From assembly GCA_021733945.1 (NCBI GenBank), contig JAIPJX010000040.1, positions 1 through 34,621 on the forward strand: a DNA stretch of 34,621 bases. The letters run 5' to 3'. The DNA is from Verrucomicrobiota bacterium (GTDB lineage Bacteria > Verrucomicrobiota > Verrucomicrobiia > Limisphaerales > SIBE01). Position numbers and translations under genes: made by a program. The notes under the pieces are model-generated. The model was not told where the DNA came from and searched no databases. It worked only from the letters and a program-made list of their open reading frames with translations. Positions 6,657-13,985 of this stretch are shown in pieces (position 1 is the stretch's first letter; the number at the start of each line of letters is the position of its first letter).

Positions 6657-7115
6657 TTATTGAATGTGTCCTAATTCCCTGAGTGATGTGAATTTCCCGG
6701 GGTCGCCTACAACGATTGAATCCGTGAGTTCGATTTTCAGGAGCAGGCCCGCCCTCACAAGTTCCTTGGTAACTCTAATATCCGCCTCGCTCGGTGACGG
6801 ATCCCCGCTCGGGTGGTTATGGATGAGCACGACCGATTTTGCGGCGGCGATAATGGCCACCCGGAAGACTTCTCTGGGGTGAAGGGTGCATGAGTCCAAG
6901 GTGCCAACGGACACGATGTGGTGCCCCTTGATTTTCATTCTGGTGTTCAGGAGGAGGACAACAGCCGTCTCCACGTCCGGGTTAAATCCTGGTGCCGTGG
7001 CGATGTGCATATCCCAATAGGCGGCAGCTTTATCCGGGCTTTGGCAGATCGCCATTTCAGCCAAGGTGGGGCACTCCCGCAGGGATGTGATGCGGTATTC
7101 TTGGGGCTGTTTCAC
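6657..7115 (-). CDS. radC: RadC-type JAB/MPN domain protein
   Basis: The GTG at 7115 overlaps the upstream stop as GTGA and has GGAGG about 5 bases before it. This start gives 152 residues and excludes the longer frame that reads through the upstream gene. The whole product is a RadC JAB domain: TAVVLLLNTRMKIKGHHIVSVGTLDSCTLHPREVF, then the metal-binding HNHPSGDPSPSEADIRVT (His-x-His and Asp) and LTDSIVVGD. Like most mobile-element copies it lacks the N-terminal helix-hairpin-helix region of chromosomal RadC. Despite the name, a repair role is not established. RadC homologues are frequent in integrative elements next to antirestriction genes, as here. Confidence 0.88.
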   Translation of the reverse strand: MKQPQEYRITSLRECPTLAEMAICQSPDKAAAYWDMHIATAPGFNPDVETAVVLLLNTRMKIKGHHIVSVGTLDSCTLHPREVFRVAIIAAAKSVVLIHNHPSGDPSPSEADIRVTKELVRAGLLLKIELTDSIVVGDPGKFTSLRELGHIQ

Positions 7116-7594
7116 GCGGCCTCCAATTCTATTTCGTAGCGGTCCATGGGGTGGTGAAACGTCTGAAACGATGCCTTCATCTGCTGGCCCCACGCGCCTC
7201 TCACCTGCGCCTCGAAAGTGTGAGCGATGTTCAAAGCATCCTCCGGGGTGACTGCCACCACATGCCCCGACCGGCCGTGGTAGCAAAGGCGCGGCGTCTG
7301 AATAAGACCGCACTCGTACTCGGTGAGCTTGGAAATCTGGGTCAGGATGTGCCAGCGATCCGCCGTGCCAAAAAGGTATTTCAAGTGCACGCCTTCGTGC
7401 GGCCAGATGGGGTGGTCGTGAGGGAAAAGAAACACCAATGTGGTGCCTGTCTCCCGGGTGAAGTGAAGGAATTCCACGCCCGGGAACTGCCGCCAGGCGC
7501 GGCGATCGTGAACCAGAAAGTCCCGCTGGTAGGATTGCATCTTGGCCAGGACTGGCTGGCGTAGAGCTGTGTAGGCTGTAGGTGGCTTTTTCAT
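7112..7594 (-). CDS. Element protein of unknown function
   Basis: The product is 160 residues from the ATG at 7594, which overlaps the upstream stop as ATGA; a longer ORF starting at 7642 would overlap the upstream gene by 50 bases. It is soluble, rich in His and aromatic residues (FLVHDRRAWRQFPGVEFLHFTRE, FLFPHDHPIWPHEGVHLKYLF, ASFQTFHHPMDRYEIELEAA). I do not recognise the family. The C-terminal DRYEIELEAA codes the GGAGG ribosome-binding site of the next gene, so expression of the RadC-like protein is probably coupled to it. Confidence 0.72.
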   Translation of the reverse strand: MKKPPTAYTALRQPVLAKMQSYQRDFLVHDRRAWRQFPGVEFLHFTRETGTTLVFLFPHDHPIWPHEGVHLKYLFGTADRWHILTQISKLTEYECGLIQTPRLCYHGRSGHVVAVTPEDALNIAHTFEAQVRGAWGQQMKASFQTFHHPMDRYEIELEAA

Positions 7595-8367
7595 GCTGTT
7601 GCGAGGTGTAGGGCTTCCCGTGCCCAGTTGTGGGTGGTCCACCCTTGATAGGTGGTGAGGAGCGGCATGAAATTCATGCCGCGAGAGAGTTCGTCGGCCC
7701 GCTGCCGGAGCACGTGGTCTGGTGTTGGTTCCTGGTCGAGTCGGAGCTTTTTCAATGGGATGCCGGCAGAGCGGCCGTCATCGAACCGGATCCGCGTGGA
7801 AAGGGTTTCCCGGTCGGGTTTGTTGTAACCCTTGGCCAGCATGGTCCGAAAGGATCCAACCCATGTGACGGTGCCGGCGGCGCCCGGCTCAAAGCGTTCC
7901 CACTGCTGTTTCCCGTCGATCTTCACCGGATCGCCGGCCGCTTGCACGGCCCCGGCCCCCTTGCAGGCGAAACACGTCCGGCGGTCCGCAGGGTTTCGCG
8001 GGTGGATCCACTTCCCGCCGCCGCCGCACGCGGCGCATGGCTTGGAAATCTGAAGCCGGACCTTTGAGCGGTGCAGGGTGCCAATCGCCACGCGCTCCCC
8101 GACGGTGACGGCGTTGGGCTCGTCGATGTCCCGCGCCTCCGAACTGCGGATCTGTGAGAAGATCGTTTCCGACAACCACACCCGGGCTTGTTCGGCGGTC
8201 TCCGGTGTCGGCATGGCATACTCCTCCGATTTTTCGATGGAGTGAAACGCCGTGGCTCCGGTCAAAACTTTCTCCGGAGCGCCCGTCTCAGGGTTCCAGA
8301 CGGCGAGATAAAAATAGCTGTCGTGGTGGCCGTTCTCCTCCCAATCGAGGAGTTTGATTTTAGTCAT
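7591..8367 (-). CDS. Element protein with DnaJ-like CxxCxGxG zinc module
   Basis: The protein is 258 residues, soluble, no signal peptide. In the middle it has C-A-A-C-G-G-G-G and, about 20 residues later, C-F-A-C-K-G-A-G, the paired CxxCxGxG motifs of a DnaJ/TnpA-type zinc knuckle. The N-terminal part (YFYLAVWNPETGAPEKVLTG) and the C-terminal part (RIRFDDGRSAGIPLKKLRLD) look like small beta-rich domains. No enzyme motif is visible. It overlaps the upstream small gene by 8 bases and the downstream gene by ATGA. A nucleic-acid or protein-binding role is a reasonable guess from the zinc motif only. Confidence 0.72.
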   Translation of the reverse strand: MTKIKLLDWEENGHHDSYFYLAVWNPETGAPEKVLTGATAFHSIEKSEEYAMPTPETAEQARVWLSETIFSQIRSSEARDIDEPNAVTVGERVAIGTLHRSKVRLQISKPCAACGGGGKWIHPRNPADRRTCFACKGAGAVQAAGDPVKIDGKQQWERFEPGAAGTVTWVGSFRTMLAKGYNKPDRETLSTRIRFDDGRSAGIPLKKLRLDQEPTPDHVLRQRADELSRGMNFMPLLTTYQGWTTHNWAREALHLATA

Positions 8368-8554
8368 TGGGGCATCCTTTCATCACGGGCTCCAGCACGC
8401 GCCTAGTGGCGAGTGTCGGAGGGTTTTCTTCGATGGCTGTTTTAACGGCCGCCAAAAGGGCGATCTGGCCCAGTGGTTTTTCGAGGTTGAAAAACTCCAA
8501 CCCTTCGACACTGCCGGCAATGGTGCCGTCATCCCGCAGGATCAGGAGCTTCAC
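8360..8554 (-). CDS. Small acidic/hydrophobic protein of unknown function
   Basis: The product is 64 residues, starting at a GTG (8554) that overlaps an upstream stop as GTGA. The sequence MKLLILRDDGTIAGSVEGLEFFNLEKPLGQIALLAAVKTAIEENPPTL is compact, with alternating beta/alpha character and no low-complexity bias, which argues that it is a real small protein. It overlaps the following gene by 8 bases. Confidence 0.6.
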   Translation of the reverse strand: MKLLILRDDGTIAGSVEGLEFFNLEKPLGQIALLAAVKTAIEENPPTLATRRVLEPVMKGCPND

Positions 8555-8658
8555 GCTGCGCCTCCCGCCTCCAGGAACTGGCGCTGGGCATCGGCCTCCC
8601 GCGCCATTCGCCGGACATTGGGGAAAAACGCAACCTGCGTTTCTGTGGGAAAAAACAA
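8551..8658 (-). CDS. Possible very small ORF at the head of the coupled operon
   Basis: From a TTG at 8658 with AAAGG five bases upstream, 35 codons read in frame and end FFPNVRRMAREADAQRQFL-EAGGAA at the TGA of 8553-8551. That TGA overlaps the GTG of the next gene as GTGA, the same junction used by three other pairs in this element. A shorter form would start at the internal ATG (MAREADAQ). Length is too small for certainty. Confidence 0.35.
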   Translation of the reverse strand: MFFPTETQVAFFPNVRRMAREADAQRQFLEAGGAA

Positions 8659-8751
8659 GAGCGCCTTTCAGCGCCCGGAACCGTCAGTTCCCTTGCCGGG
8701 AAATGGGAGGTTCTCAATTTGGAAACCTGAAATTTTGGATCGAAAAAAAAC

Positions 8752-8790
8752 AAAAAAAGGCGCACCTGGGAATGCCCAAGTGCGCCTTTT
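8752..8790 (-). terminator. Rho-independent terminator downstream of the 8805-9635 gene
   Basis: The arms AAAGGCGCAC and GTGCGCCTTT form a perfect 10-bp stem extended by an inner CTGGG/CCCAG pairing. On the minus strand it is followed by TTTTTTTGTTTTTTTT. It isolates the 8805 gene from the operon further downstream, or attenuates read-through into it. Confidence 0.88.
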
Positions 8791-8804
8791 GTGTGAGCTG
8801 TTTT

Positions 8805-9635
8805 TCAGCCCGCCGCCCGTTCCATTTCCAAATCCTCAACGTCCGCTTCCGTGGCCGGTGTTTCGGCTGAGGATTCCGTTTGCGGGCTTTTCAGGTTCGG
8901 AGGTGCGGCCGCCGCTTCTGCGGCTGCCATCCACTTGTCCTGCATTTCGGGTGTTCCGCACCCGTCCATGGCGATCGTGAGATGCTGGAAAGCACGTTCC
9001 AGCATTTCCTCGTCATCGAGGGACCGGATCTCCGCGCCGGTAAAAGCCAGCGTCAATTCCATGTGACCACTTTCAAAAATGGTCTTGAGCATTTCTTTGG
9101 CTTTTTCGGCGTCGATTTTCTTCGGTCCTTCCACGGATATCACCAGGTTGGCGAGCTGTTTCGCCGCGTCTTTCGGCCGTTCCTTCAGGATTTCGGCCGC
9201 TTTCAATGTGGCGTCGTGTGTCACGTCGCCTTTCACTGCCGTGAGCAACCGCGCCGCCTGCTCCAGGTTATTCGTCGGATTCACGTCGTAATCCTTTTCC
9301 TCAATGAGGGAGGTTTCGACGAAGAACCCGTAAGTCCGGGAACATTCGTTGGCGTGATTGTTCACTTTTCCCCCGGCTTTCATTTCGTAGTACTCGGAGA
9401 ACGTCAACGCACTCACAAGGCTGTCGCCTTTCGAGCTTTCCGTGTTGAACCGTTTCTTGAGTGCCGCGATCACCTTGCCAAGGCTACTGAAAGTCGCCTT
9501 GTGGGAATCAGTGAAAGATTTCGCCTTGTCACCCGTTTTCACGGCCGCCTGGGCATAAGCTAGGAGTTCCTCAACCTTGAGTTCCAGCAGTTTTGCCATC
9601 GGCAGCATGGGGATGACGGACTTGTCTTTTGACAT
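8805..9635 (-). CDS. Element protein of unknown function, helical, acidic C-terminus
   Basis: The protein is 276 residues with AAGGAAGGAAA as ribosome-binding site. No signal peptide or membrane helix is seen. It is predicted by eye to be mostly helical with charged heptads (LEQAARLLTAVKGDVTHDATLKAAEILKER, DAEKAKEMLKTIFE), ending in an Ala/Glu-rich acidic tail (TEADVEDLEMERAAG). No catalytic motif is visible. It stands alone between a repeat-rich non-coding zone and a strong terminator, which suggests independent and possibly high expression. A structural or regulatory element protein is possible, but nothing in the sequence decides it. Confidence 0.72.
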   Translation of the reverse strand: MSKDKSVIPMLPMAKLLELKVEELLAYAQAAVKTGDKAKSFTDSHKATFSSLGKVIAALKKRFNTESSKGDSLVSALTFSEYYEMKAGGKVNNHANECSRTYGFFVETSLIEEKDYDVNPTNNLEQAARLLTAVKGDVTHDATLKAAEILKERPKDAAKQLANLVISVEGPKKIDAEKAKEMLKTIFESGHMELTLAFTGAEIRSLDDEEMLERAFQHLTIAMDGCGTPEMQDKWMAAAEAAAAPPNLKSPQTESSAETPATEADVEDLEMERAAG

Positions 9636-9799
9636 TGTGTGTTTCCTTCCTTACGTGAGCTCTACCCTAGCTCGTGGGTTTAGCGGAACCGCCTTTCATC
9701 CGTAGAACGTGCAAAGCACGCCCGGTTTCAGGTCGATCCCGTAAAGACTTGGCAGTAGAAACGAACTGCCAAAATCGAAACTTGAAAGCGCCCGCATTC

Positions 9800-9940
9800 A
9801 CTCCGAATCGGAGTGAATCGCGCATTTTTCAAAGCGCCCTTTCAGGCGTTGAAGAACAACCGCCCGCGCCCGCGCCCCGCTCCGAATCGGAGTGAAGCCG
9901 CCATTTTTCAAACAGCCCTTTCGGGCGTCGAAAAACAACA
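9800..9940. repeat. Two direct copies of a palindrome-plus-hairpin module
   Basis: Each copy starts with the palindrome CTCCGAATCGGAG (9801-9813 and 9880-9892). ATTTTTCAAA and a hairpin around CCCTTTC (arms GCGCC/GGCG or similar) follow. The period is 79 bases. Confidence 0.75.
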
Positions 9941-10047
9941 ACTTCACTCGATCCGGCTACGGGACATGCGTGATTGGTTGGGATTGAACATTTCGAGAAT
10001 GTCCACAACTGGCGTTTCGATGAAACGGCGGTTGTGGAGACTCTTTT

Positions 10048-10070
10048 GGGCGTTTTCAAAAACGCCCTTT
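10048..10070 (+). terminator. Hairpin GGGCGTTTT-caa-like loop-AAAACGCCC, terminator-like
   Basis: The 9-bp arms (10048-10056, 10059-10067) are perfect and followed by TTT only. It may be a third, degenerate copy of the hairpin in the two upstream modules rather than a true terminator. Confidence 0.4.
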
Positions 10071-10198
10071 CAAGGGTTCACCGCTGGTGGCCGCCTGAGG
10101 AAGGCCGCCGCCAGTCGTGAACTCTGGAGGTAAGGATTGAGGTGGGAAAATCGGAGCGCCCGCCAGCGCCCGGAGCGCCCTTGCGCTCCGACCGCTCA

Positions 10199-10445
10199 CC
10201 TATAGACGCCCCGGGATTTAGACTCTAATCCGGAGCGCCCTTGCGCCCGCGCTCGGAGCGCCCCGCGCCCCGATTGCTTACCTATAGACGCCCCGGGATT
10301 CAGACTCTAAATCCGGAGCGCCGCGCCCGCGCCCGGAGCGCCTTTGCGCCCCAACCGCTCCCTTATAGACGCCCCGGAAATCAGACTCTAACCCGGAGCG
10401 CCCGCCAGCGCCCGGAGCGCCAGTGCAAAAAAAACGGCCGGAGCG
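10199..10445. repeat. Three tandem ~82-bp repeats rich in GGAGCGCC
   Basis: TATAGACGCCCCGG starts at 10201, 10283 and 10364, each copy continuing with GACTCTAA and CCGGAGCGCC and then C-rich filler. The periods of 82 and 81 bases are not a codon multiple throughout, so this is unlikely to be a coding repeat. Confidence 0.8.
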
Positions 10446-10482
10446 CCCCCGCGCCCCGGCCGATTATCCGCCGCCACCGCCG

Positions 10483-12171
10483 CTAACTTGCGAGCCCCCA
10501 AGCGCCCCGCAGCGCCCGCCTCAATTCTCCGTTGTCCCGCGCCCGTGACCGCCAAAGCGAACTTGCGCCATTGACCCGCGCCCGGAGCTCCCGCGCCCAA
10601 CTCACCGCCCGCCCGCGCTCCGTCATCGCCGCGCCCAGCTCACCGCCCGCCGCCGCGCCCGCCAGCGCTAGACGGAACATTCGCACCGCTCGCGCCGATG
10701 CAAGACCTGCCGCCCGGAGCTCTAACCGAAGATCCCGCTGCCATCCTCCGTTGCCGTCCGCCGCCGCCGCCAGCAATTCAAGAGACCGCCCCGCCTTGAT
10801 GGACGCCAGCGCCGCACCGGCCGACGCGAACCCCGCGCCCGCCGCCGCCGCCCCGAGCCCGTCCCCGCTCACCATGCGCATGATGAACCGAGCCCGCGCT
10901 CGCGCCGCCGGCCGCGCCCGCGCCGCCGCCGCCCCACGCTCCGGCATCGGTTGCCGGGTGAGTGTCCGCCACACCCAAGCACAGGACGCCCGGCGTGCGT
11001 CATCCTCAGAGGAAAACCGAGGCATCCGCCGCGGTGGCACGAGCGCGCCGCCACTGTCCGCCGCCCAACGCCGGAGGCTCTCCTTGTCCGTATCCTTCAC
11101 GGCCCCCGCGCCCGTCGCCATCCCCGCCGTAGCATATCGCGCCCCGGCATCCCGTCGGCCGGTGAACCCGCCGCCCAGCTCGGTGAGGGAACGCCGCGCC
11201 GCCCGCCAGGCTACGGAACCGAGAAATCGCCGCACGTTGACAGACTCAAAATTGACGCCCTCGACACCGCGCCGCCGCCAGTACTTATCAACCGCCGCCA
11301 CCAGCGCCGCCGCCCCTTCCGCCCTTGCTTCATCAATGGAAGACTCAGAAGGAGGCAACCCGCGCCCAACCCACCGAACGCCGGACGTTGTGACAATCTC
11401 CACCCCGGCCGACCAAGCGCCCGCCCCCGGATCCGAATAGAGCTTTGCCGAATTCGACGCGGTAACGTGGACCGATGCGCGCCGTTCCGCGCGATGCGCA
11501 ACCGAGTAATCGGCCGCGACCCGCGCCATCCTATCCGCGACCGCCAACAAGCGCCGACCCGGCCGTTCCTCCAACTCCACCACCCACCACTGCGCATAAC
11601 CCGCCCCCTGGAGCGCCGCCGCCTTATCCGCCGCCGCCGCTACTTTGTCTGGCCCCTCTCCAATCCATTTGCGAAACTTGAGATGCACGCCCAGCGCCGA
11701 AAGCCCCGCGCTTGCGGCCGCGCCGCCCGTCCCCGCGCCGGTCACGTCCCCGATGCGCGATGAACCGAGAACGCCCGCCGCCGCCAACCCATAACGCCCG
11801 CCCACCGCCTCCCGCGCCGGAGCCTGAAGGAGCAACGGCGCCGCCAACCCGGCGCGCCGCGCCCGCGCCCGTGCCCGCTCGAGCTGACCAATTGCCAACC
11901 GCGCCAACCGCCGCCGCTCCCCTGCGGCCAAGCTAACCCGCGACAGCGCCGCCACCGCCCGCGCTGGAGCCTGAAGGAGCAACGCAGGCACGCCCCGCGC
12001 CCGTGCCACCGCCGCCACTCCGGCCGCGCCGGATCCGACGGCCGCGCCCGGTTGTCCCTCTACTCTCCCCGCGCTCCGCGCGCTCGACTTGTCCCCTTCC
12101 TTCCCCGCGCCCCGCGCCCCTTTGTTCTTATTCTCCCCGGTTCCCCGAGTCCGTACCTGTTTGGCGTTCAT
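10483..12171 (-). CDS. Large Ala/Arg-rich protein of unknown function
   Basis: The ORF is 562 codons with a good ribosome-binding site (GAAGGATTGAACG before the ATG). The product is dominated by Ala, Arg and Gly encoded by GCG, GCC, CGC and GGC, so the coding strand is strongly G-rich. The most protein-like part is the middle (residues about 170-320): VHLKFRKWIGEGPDKVAAAA, AQWWVVELEERPGRRLLAVADRMARVAADYSVAHRAERRASVHV and VDKYWRRRGVEGVNFESVNVRRFLGSVAW. No membrane helix or known domain is evident. Long open frames on the + strand here are byproducts of the composition. The protein could bind nucleic acid through its basic repeats. I do not recognise it. Confidence 0.6.
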   Translation of the reverse strand: MNAKQVRTRGTGENKNKGARGAGKEGDKSSARSAGRVEGQPGAAVGSGAAGVAAVARARGVPALLLQAPARAVAALSRVSLAAGERRRLARLAIGQLERARARARRAGLAAPLLLQAPAREAVGGRYGLAAAGVLGSSRIGDVTGAGTGGAAASAGLSALGVHLKFRKWIGEGPDKVAAAADKAAALQGAGYAQWWVVELEERPGRRLLAVADRMARVAADYSVAHRAERRASVHVTASNSAKLYSDPGAGAWSAGVEIVTTSGVRWVGRGLPPSESSIDEARAEGAAALVAAVDKYWRRRGVEGVNFESVNVRRFLGSVAWRAARRSLTELGGGFTGRRDAGARYATAGMATGAGAVKDTDKESLRRWAADSGGALVPPRRMPRFSSEDDARRASCAWVWRTLTRQPMPERGAAAARARPAARARARFIMRMVSGDGLGAAAAGAGFASAGAALASIKAGRSLELLAAAADGNGGWQRDLRLELRAAGLASARAVRMFRLALAGAAAGGELGAAMTERGRAVSWARELRARVNGASSLWRSRARDNGELRRALRGAWGLAS

Positions 12172-12325
12172 CGTTCAATCCTTCCGTGTCTGGCGCGCCG
12201 CCCGAGCTTGCTTTGTGCCCGCTCACCGCCGCCCGCCGTTCCGTGGCGCTATTTAGCCGCCCGCACGCGCCGGAATGGACCTTTCCGAACGCCTTTTTCA
12301 GTCCGTTTCCGCGCCCGTAACCCAT
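12128..12325 (-). CDS. Possible small ORF overlapping the start of the Ala/Arg-rich gene
   Basis: From the ATG at 12325, 65 codons read MGYGRGNGLKKAFGKVHSG and end inside the next gene, overlapping it by 44 bases and covering its ribosome-binding site. The composition is less biased than its neighbour. No ribosome-binding site precedes it. It may be only a chance frame. Confidence 0.22.
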   Translation of the reverse strand: MGYGRGNGLKKAFGKVHSGACGRLNSATERRAAVSGHKASSGGAPDTEGLNDERQTGTDSGNRGE

Positions 12326-13098
12326 TGCGCTGCAAAAACAAAAAACGACGACGCGCAACCGGCCGCCTAAGCGCCAATAGGGGGGTCGGTTTTGGAAAAA
12401 AAAATTCCCTTATCGAGTTCATGGGTAGGGTGCTCCACATCCGCGCACCGGCGGCGGTCAGGGCGGCGAGCACTCGGGCGGTGCCTGAACTCCGGCCCAT
12501 TGGCGGAGGACGCGGGAGGAGTGGCCCACCAGGAGCCGGGGCGCGGGGTTGTGCGCATGAGTCCAGGTTCTCCTGGATGGGCACTCAGGATCGCTGGCCG
12601 GGGTGCGGCGCGCTCTCGGAATGCTTGACCGCTGGCGGAACATGGGCGGGCGCGGGATGGTCTGCCGGGGTGCGGCGCGCGGGATCCTGGCTGTTACGCT
12701 TCGATTTTAGCGTAACAGGCGGCGTAACAAACCGGAAGCGTCGGCCATTCTCTCTTAACTATTTTATTATTAAGTAATTGTACTAATAAATAGATATAGA
12801 GAAAGGGTGACTGTTACGCTGTTACGCTGTTACGCTCAAAAAGCATACCCTCTTGTTTTATTTTTTTATCATCAGAACCGGATGTCACCACCCTCGGTCA
12901 GCCACCCACCACCCGCACGCAGGAGAGTATGTATATATGGGCACACCCGGAAAACAGCGTAACAGCGTAACAATTATCACAATATCAACAGCGCCAACAA
13001 GTTGCATTGTTACGGTCTGGCGTAACCAGCAAATCCATTCTTCGCAAATGTAAAGTGCTGGTTGATAGTGCTTTGCAGTTATAGCAAGCCTGTTACGG
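12326..13098. other. Long intergenic stretch, G+C-rich left half, A+T-rich right half
   Basis: I see no convincing gene. Frames at 12249-12584 and 12367-12558 on the minus strand and 12392-12628 on the plus strand lack start signals and protein-like content. The right half carries the GTTACGC motif cluster and a very A+T-rich segment (about 12745-12805). Confidence 0.55.
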
Positions 13099-13121
13099 TC
13101 AGTCTCCGCAAATTGCGTAAC
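12691..13121. repeat. Cluster of twelve GTTACGC/GCGTAAC motifs, candidate iteron origin
   Basis: The motif GTTACGC(T) or its complement occurs at 12693, 12709, 12722, 12813, 12821, 12829, 12956, 12964, 13009, 13020, 13092 and 13115; the copies at 13009 and 13092 read GTTACGG. The first two form a perfect inverted repeat (CTGTTACGCT, 8-bp spacer, AGCGTAACAG). The copies at 12813-12836 are three exact tandem octamers. Two more octamers are tandem at 12956-12971. An A+T-rich segment with ATTTTATTATTAAG lies between groups. This is the layout of a replication origin with iterons and an unwinding element, or of a binding array for an element regulator or partition protein. No recognisable Rep gene lies in the window. 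Confidence 0.7.
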
Positions 13122-13398
13122 AGCGTTTGGGCTGGGGTGAAGGGGGTTCCTGTGCCCGCCACTCCGGCCGACTTGGGAACGGGCTAGCTCCGCCGGTTGG
13201 CTCGGACGGCGGTAATGAGGAGGGAGAGGGAAGACCCCCAGGCGAGGGTGAGGCAGGCCATGCGCTTGGTGGCCAATGGGTGGATCTGTTCAGATTCTGG
13301 ATGGTGTCGGCGAGTTCGCCGTTGTAAAGGAGGAGCGTCCGCGCTTCTTCTAGGTCTTTTATTCCTTCTTCGAGTTCAGGGATTGATCCGCGCTTCAC
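13099..13398 (-). CDS. Small Pro/Ser-rich element protein
   Basis: The GTG at 13398 overlaps the upstream stop as GTGA and gives 99 residues. The N-terminal half is a short charged helix pair (IPELEEGIKDLEEARTLLLY-NGELADTIQNLN). The C-terminal half is Pro/Ser-rich and probably disordered (PSPGGLPSPSSLPPSEP). The longer ORF starting at 13764 reads through the two upstream genes and is rejected. Third gene of a coupled operon. Confidence 0.55.
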   Translation of the reverse strand: MKRGSIPELEEGIKDLEEARTLLLYNGELADTIQNLNRSTHWPPSAWPASPSPGGLPSPSSLPPSEPTGGASPFPSRPEWRAQEPPSPQPKRCYAICGD

Positions 13399-13598
13399 TG
13401 TTCCGATCGGCGGAGATGGCGGGATGACTGAAGGGCCACCTCCACTCCTATCCGAGTTTGAAGAACTTCGTCGTTGAGTGATCGTTCCAGGCTGTCTTGA
13501 AACAGGAATGGTATTCCGATGATGGCGAGTATCAGTGATGCTCCAAACCTCCAATCGTGATGCCAAGTCCGTGAAGGTTGGGCTTGCTGGCGGTTCAT
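13395..13598 (-). CDS. Small single-pass membrane protein
   Basis: The ATG at 13598 overlaps the stop of the RHH gene as ATGA, giving 67 residues. A polar start (MNRQQAQPSRTWHHDWRF) is followed by one membrane helix (GASLILAIIGIPFLF) and a charged tail (LERSLNDEVLQTRIGVEVAL). No family recognised. It ends in a GTGA junction with the next gene. Confidence 0.6.
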   Translation of the reverse strand: MNRQQAQPSRTWHHDWRFGASLILAIIGIPFLFQDSLERSLNDEVLQTRIGVEVALQSSRHLRRSEQ

Positions 13599-13828
13599 TT
13601 TTGTTTTCCTGTCGGGGGCAGGGTCGTAGGACTTGCTTGCCTCTTGAGTTGGACACCTCGCTCCAGCACTGGCAAGTAATGCTTGATGCACAGCATGAGG
13701 ATACTTGCCACCGTCCGTTCGTCTTCGTCTGCCAGGGAGAGAATTCTGGAATACATAGCGTCATCCACGCCAGCGCTGACTACGTTAGATTTTTTATCGT
13801 TTACCTTGTTTTGAGATTTTCGACTCAT
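13595..13828 (-). CDS. Ribbon-helix-helix-like DNA-binding protein
   Basis: The product is 77 residues. After a Lys-rich start, SNVVSAGVDDAMYSRILSLADEDERTVASILMLCIKHYLPVLERG has the beta strand, helix and helix spacing of RHH/CopG/Arc-type repressors: V-x-V-like strand, then a helix with A-D-E-D-x-R-T-V-A-S and a second hydrophobic helix. The tail is basic. It is the first gene of a three-gene coupled operon and diverges from the small gene at 13986, so it probably autoregulates the 157-bp divergent promoter region. This is a typical role of RHH proteins in integrative elements. Confidence 0.68.
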   Translation of the reverse strand: MSRKSQNKVNDKKSNVVSAGVDDAMYSRILSLADEDERTVASILMLCIKHYLPVLERGVQLKRQASPTTLPPTGKQK

Positions 13829-13985
13829 CTTGCACTGAAAATCGGCTATTGATGCGTATTTGTCAAACGGCAGATCCTAAAAGGAAAATGCAAAGCATGG
13901 TTTAGTTATGGAATATATTGTTCAGAAAAGAACAGAACGCCATTGACGAAAAGAAAATTATACGGGATATATCAAATACCAAAAC
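13829..13985. promoter_or_regulatory. Divergent regulatory region between RHH operon and HTH-like gene
   Basis: A 157-bp A+T-rich segment separates the divergent starts. On the + strand TTGACG (13943-13948), 17 bases and GATATA (13966-13971) form a plausible sigma-70-type promoter ending 14 bases before the ATG at 13986. Confidence 0.4.

Larger units (their letters stand above)
9636..10482. other. Repeat-rich non-coding zone of the element
   Basis: These 850 bases hold no convincing gene on either strand. They contain two copies of an about 57-bp module 79 bases apart, a perfect GGGCGTTTT/AAAACGCCC hairpin (10048-10067), three copies of a TATAGACGCCCCGG module 82 and 81 bases apart, and many GGAGCGCC octamers. 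This is described further under the repeat entries. Confidence 0.7.

Noticed and set aside
8529..8765. 78-codon minus-strand frame upstream of the coupled operon
   Set aside because: It crosses the strong terminator and has no ribosome-binding site; the short frame ending at 8551 fits the overlap pattern better.
10199..10445. CRISPR array or coding repeat
   Set aside because: The periods are 82 and 81 bases with conserved filler between units, and there are only three copies; reading frames are not kept.
10532..11440. 302-codon + strand open frame antisense to the Ala/Arg-rich gene
   Set aside because: It consists of Arg/Pro/Ser/Ala runs, as expected of the complement of Ala/Arg/Gly codons in G+C-rich DNA, with no ribosome-binding site.
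12691..13121. CRISPR array
   Set aside because: The repeated unit is only 7-10 bases with irregular spacing and both orientations; no cas gene is present.
13399..13764. Long 221-codon form of the third gene of the RHH operon
   Set aside because: It would overlap the RHH and membrane-protein genes almost entirely; the GTGA junction at 13398 gives a simpler start.
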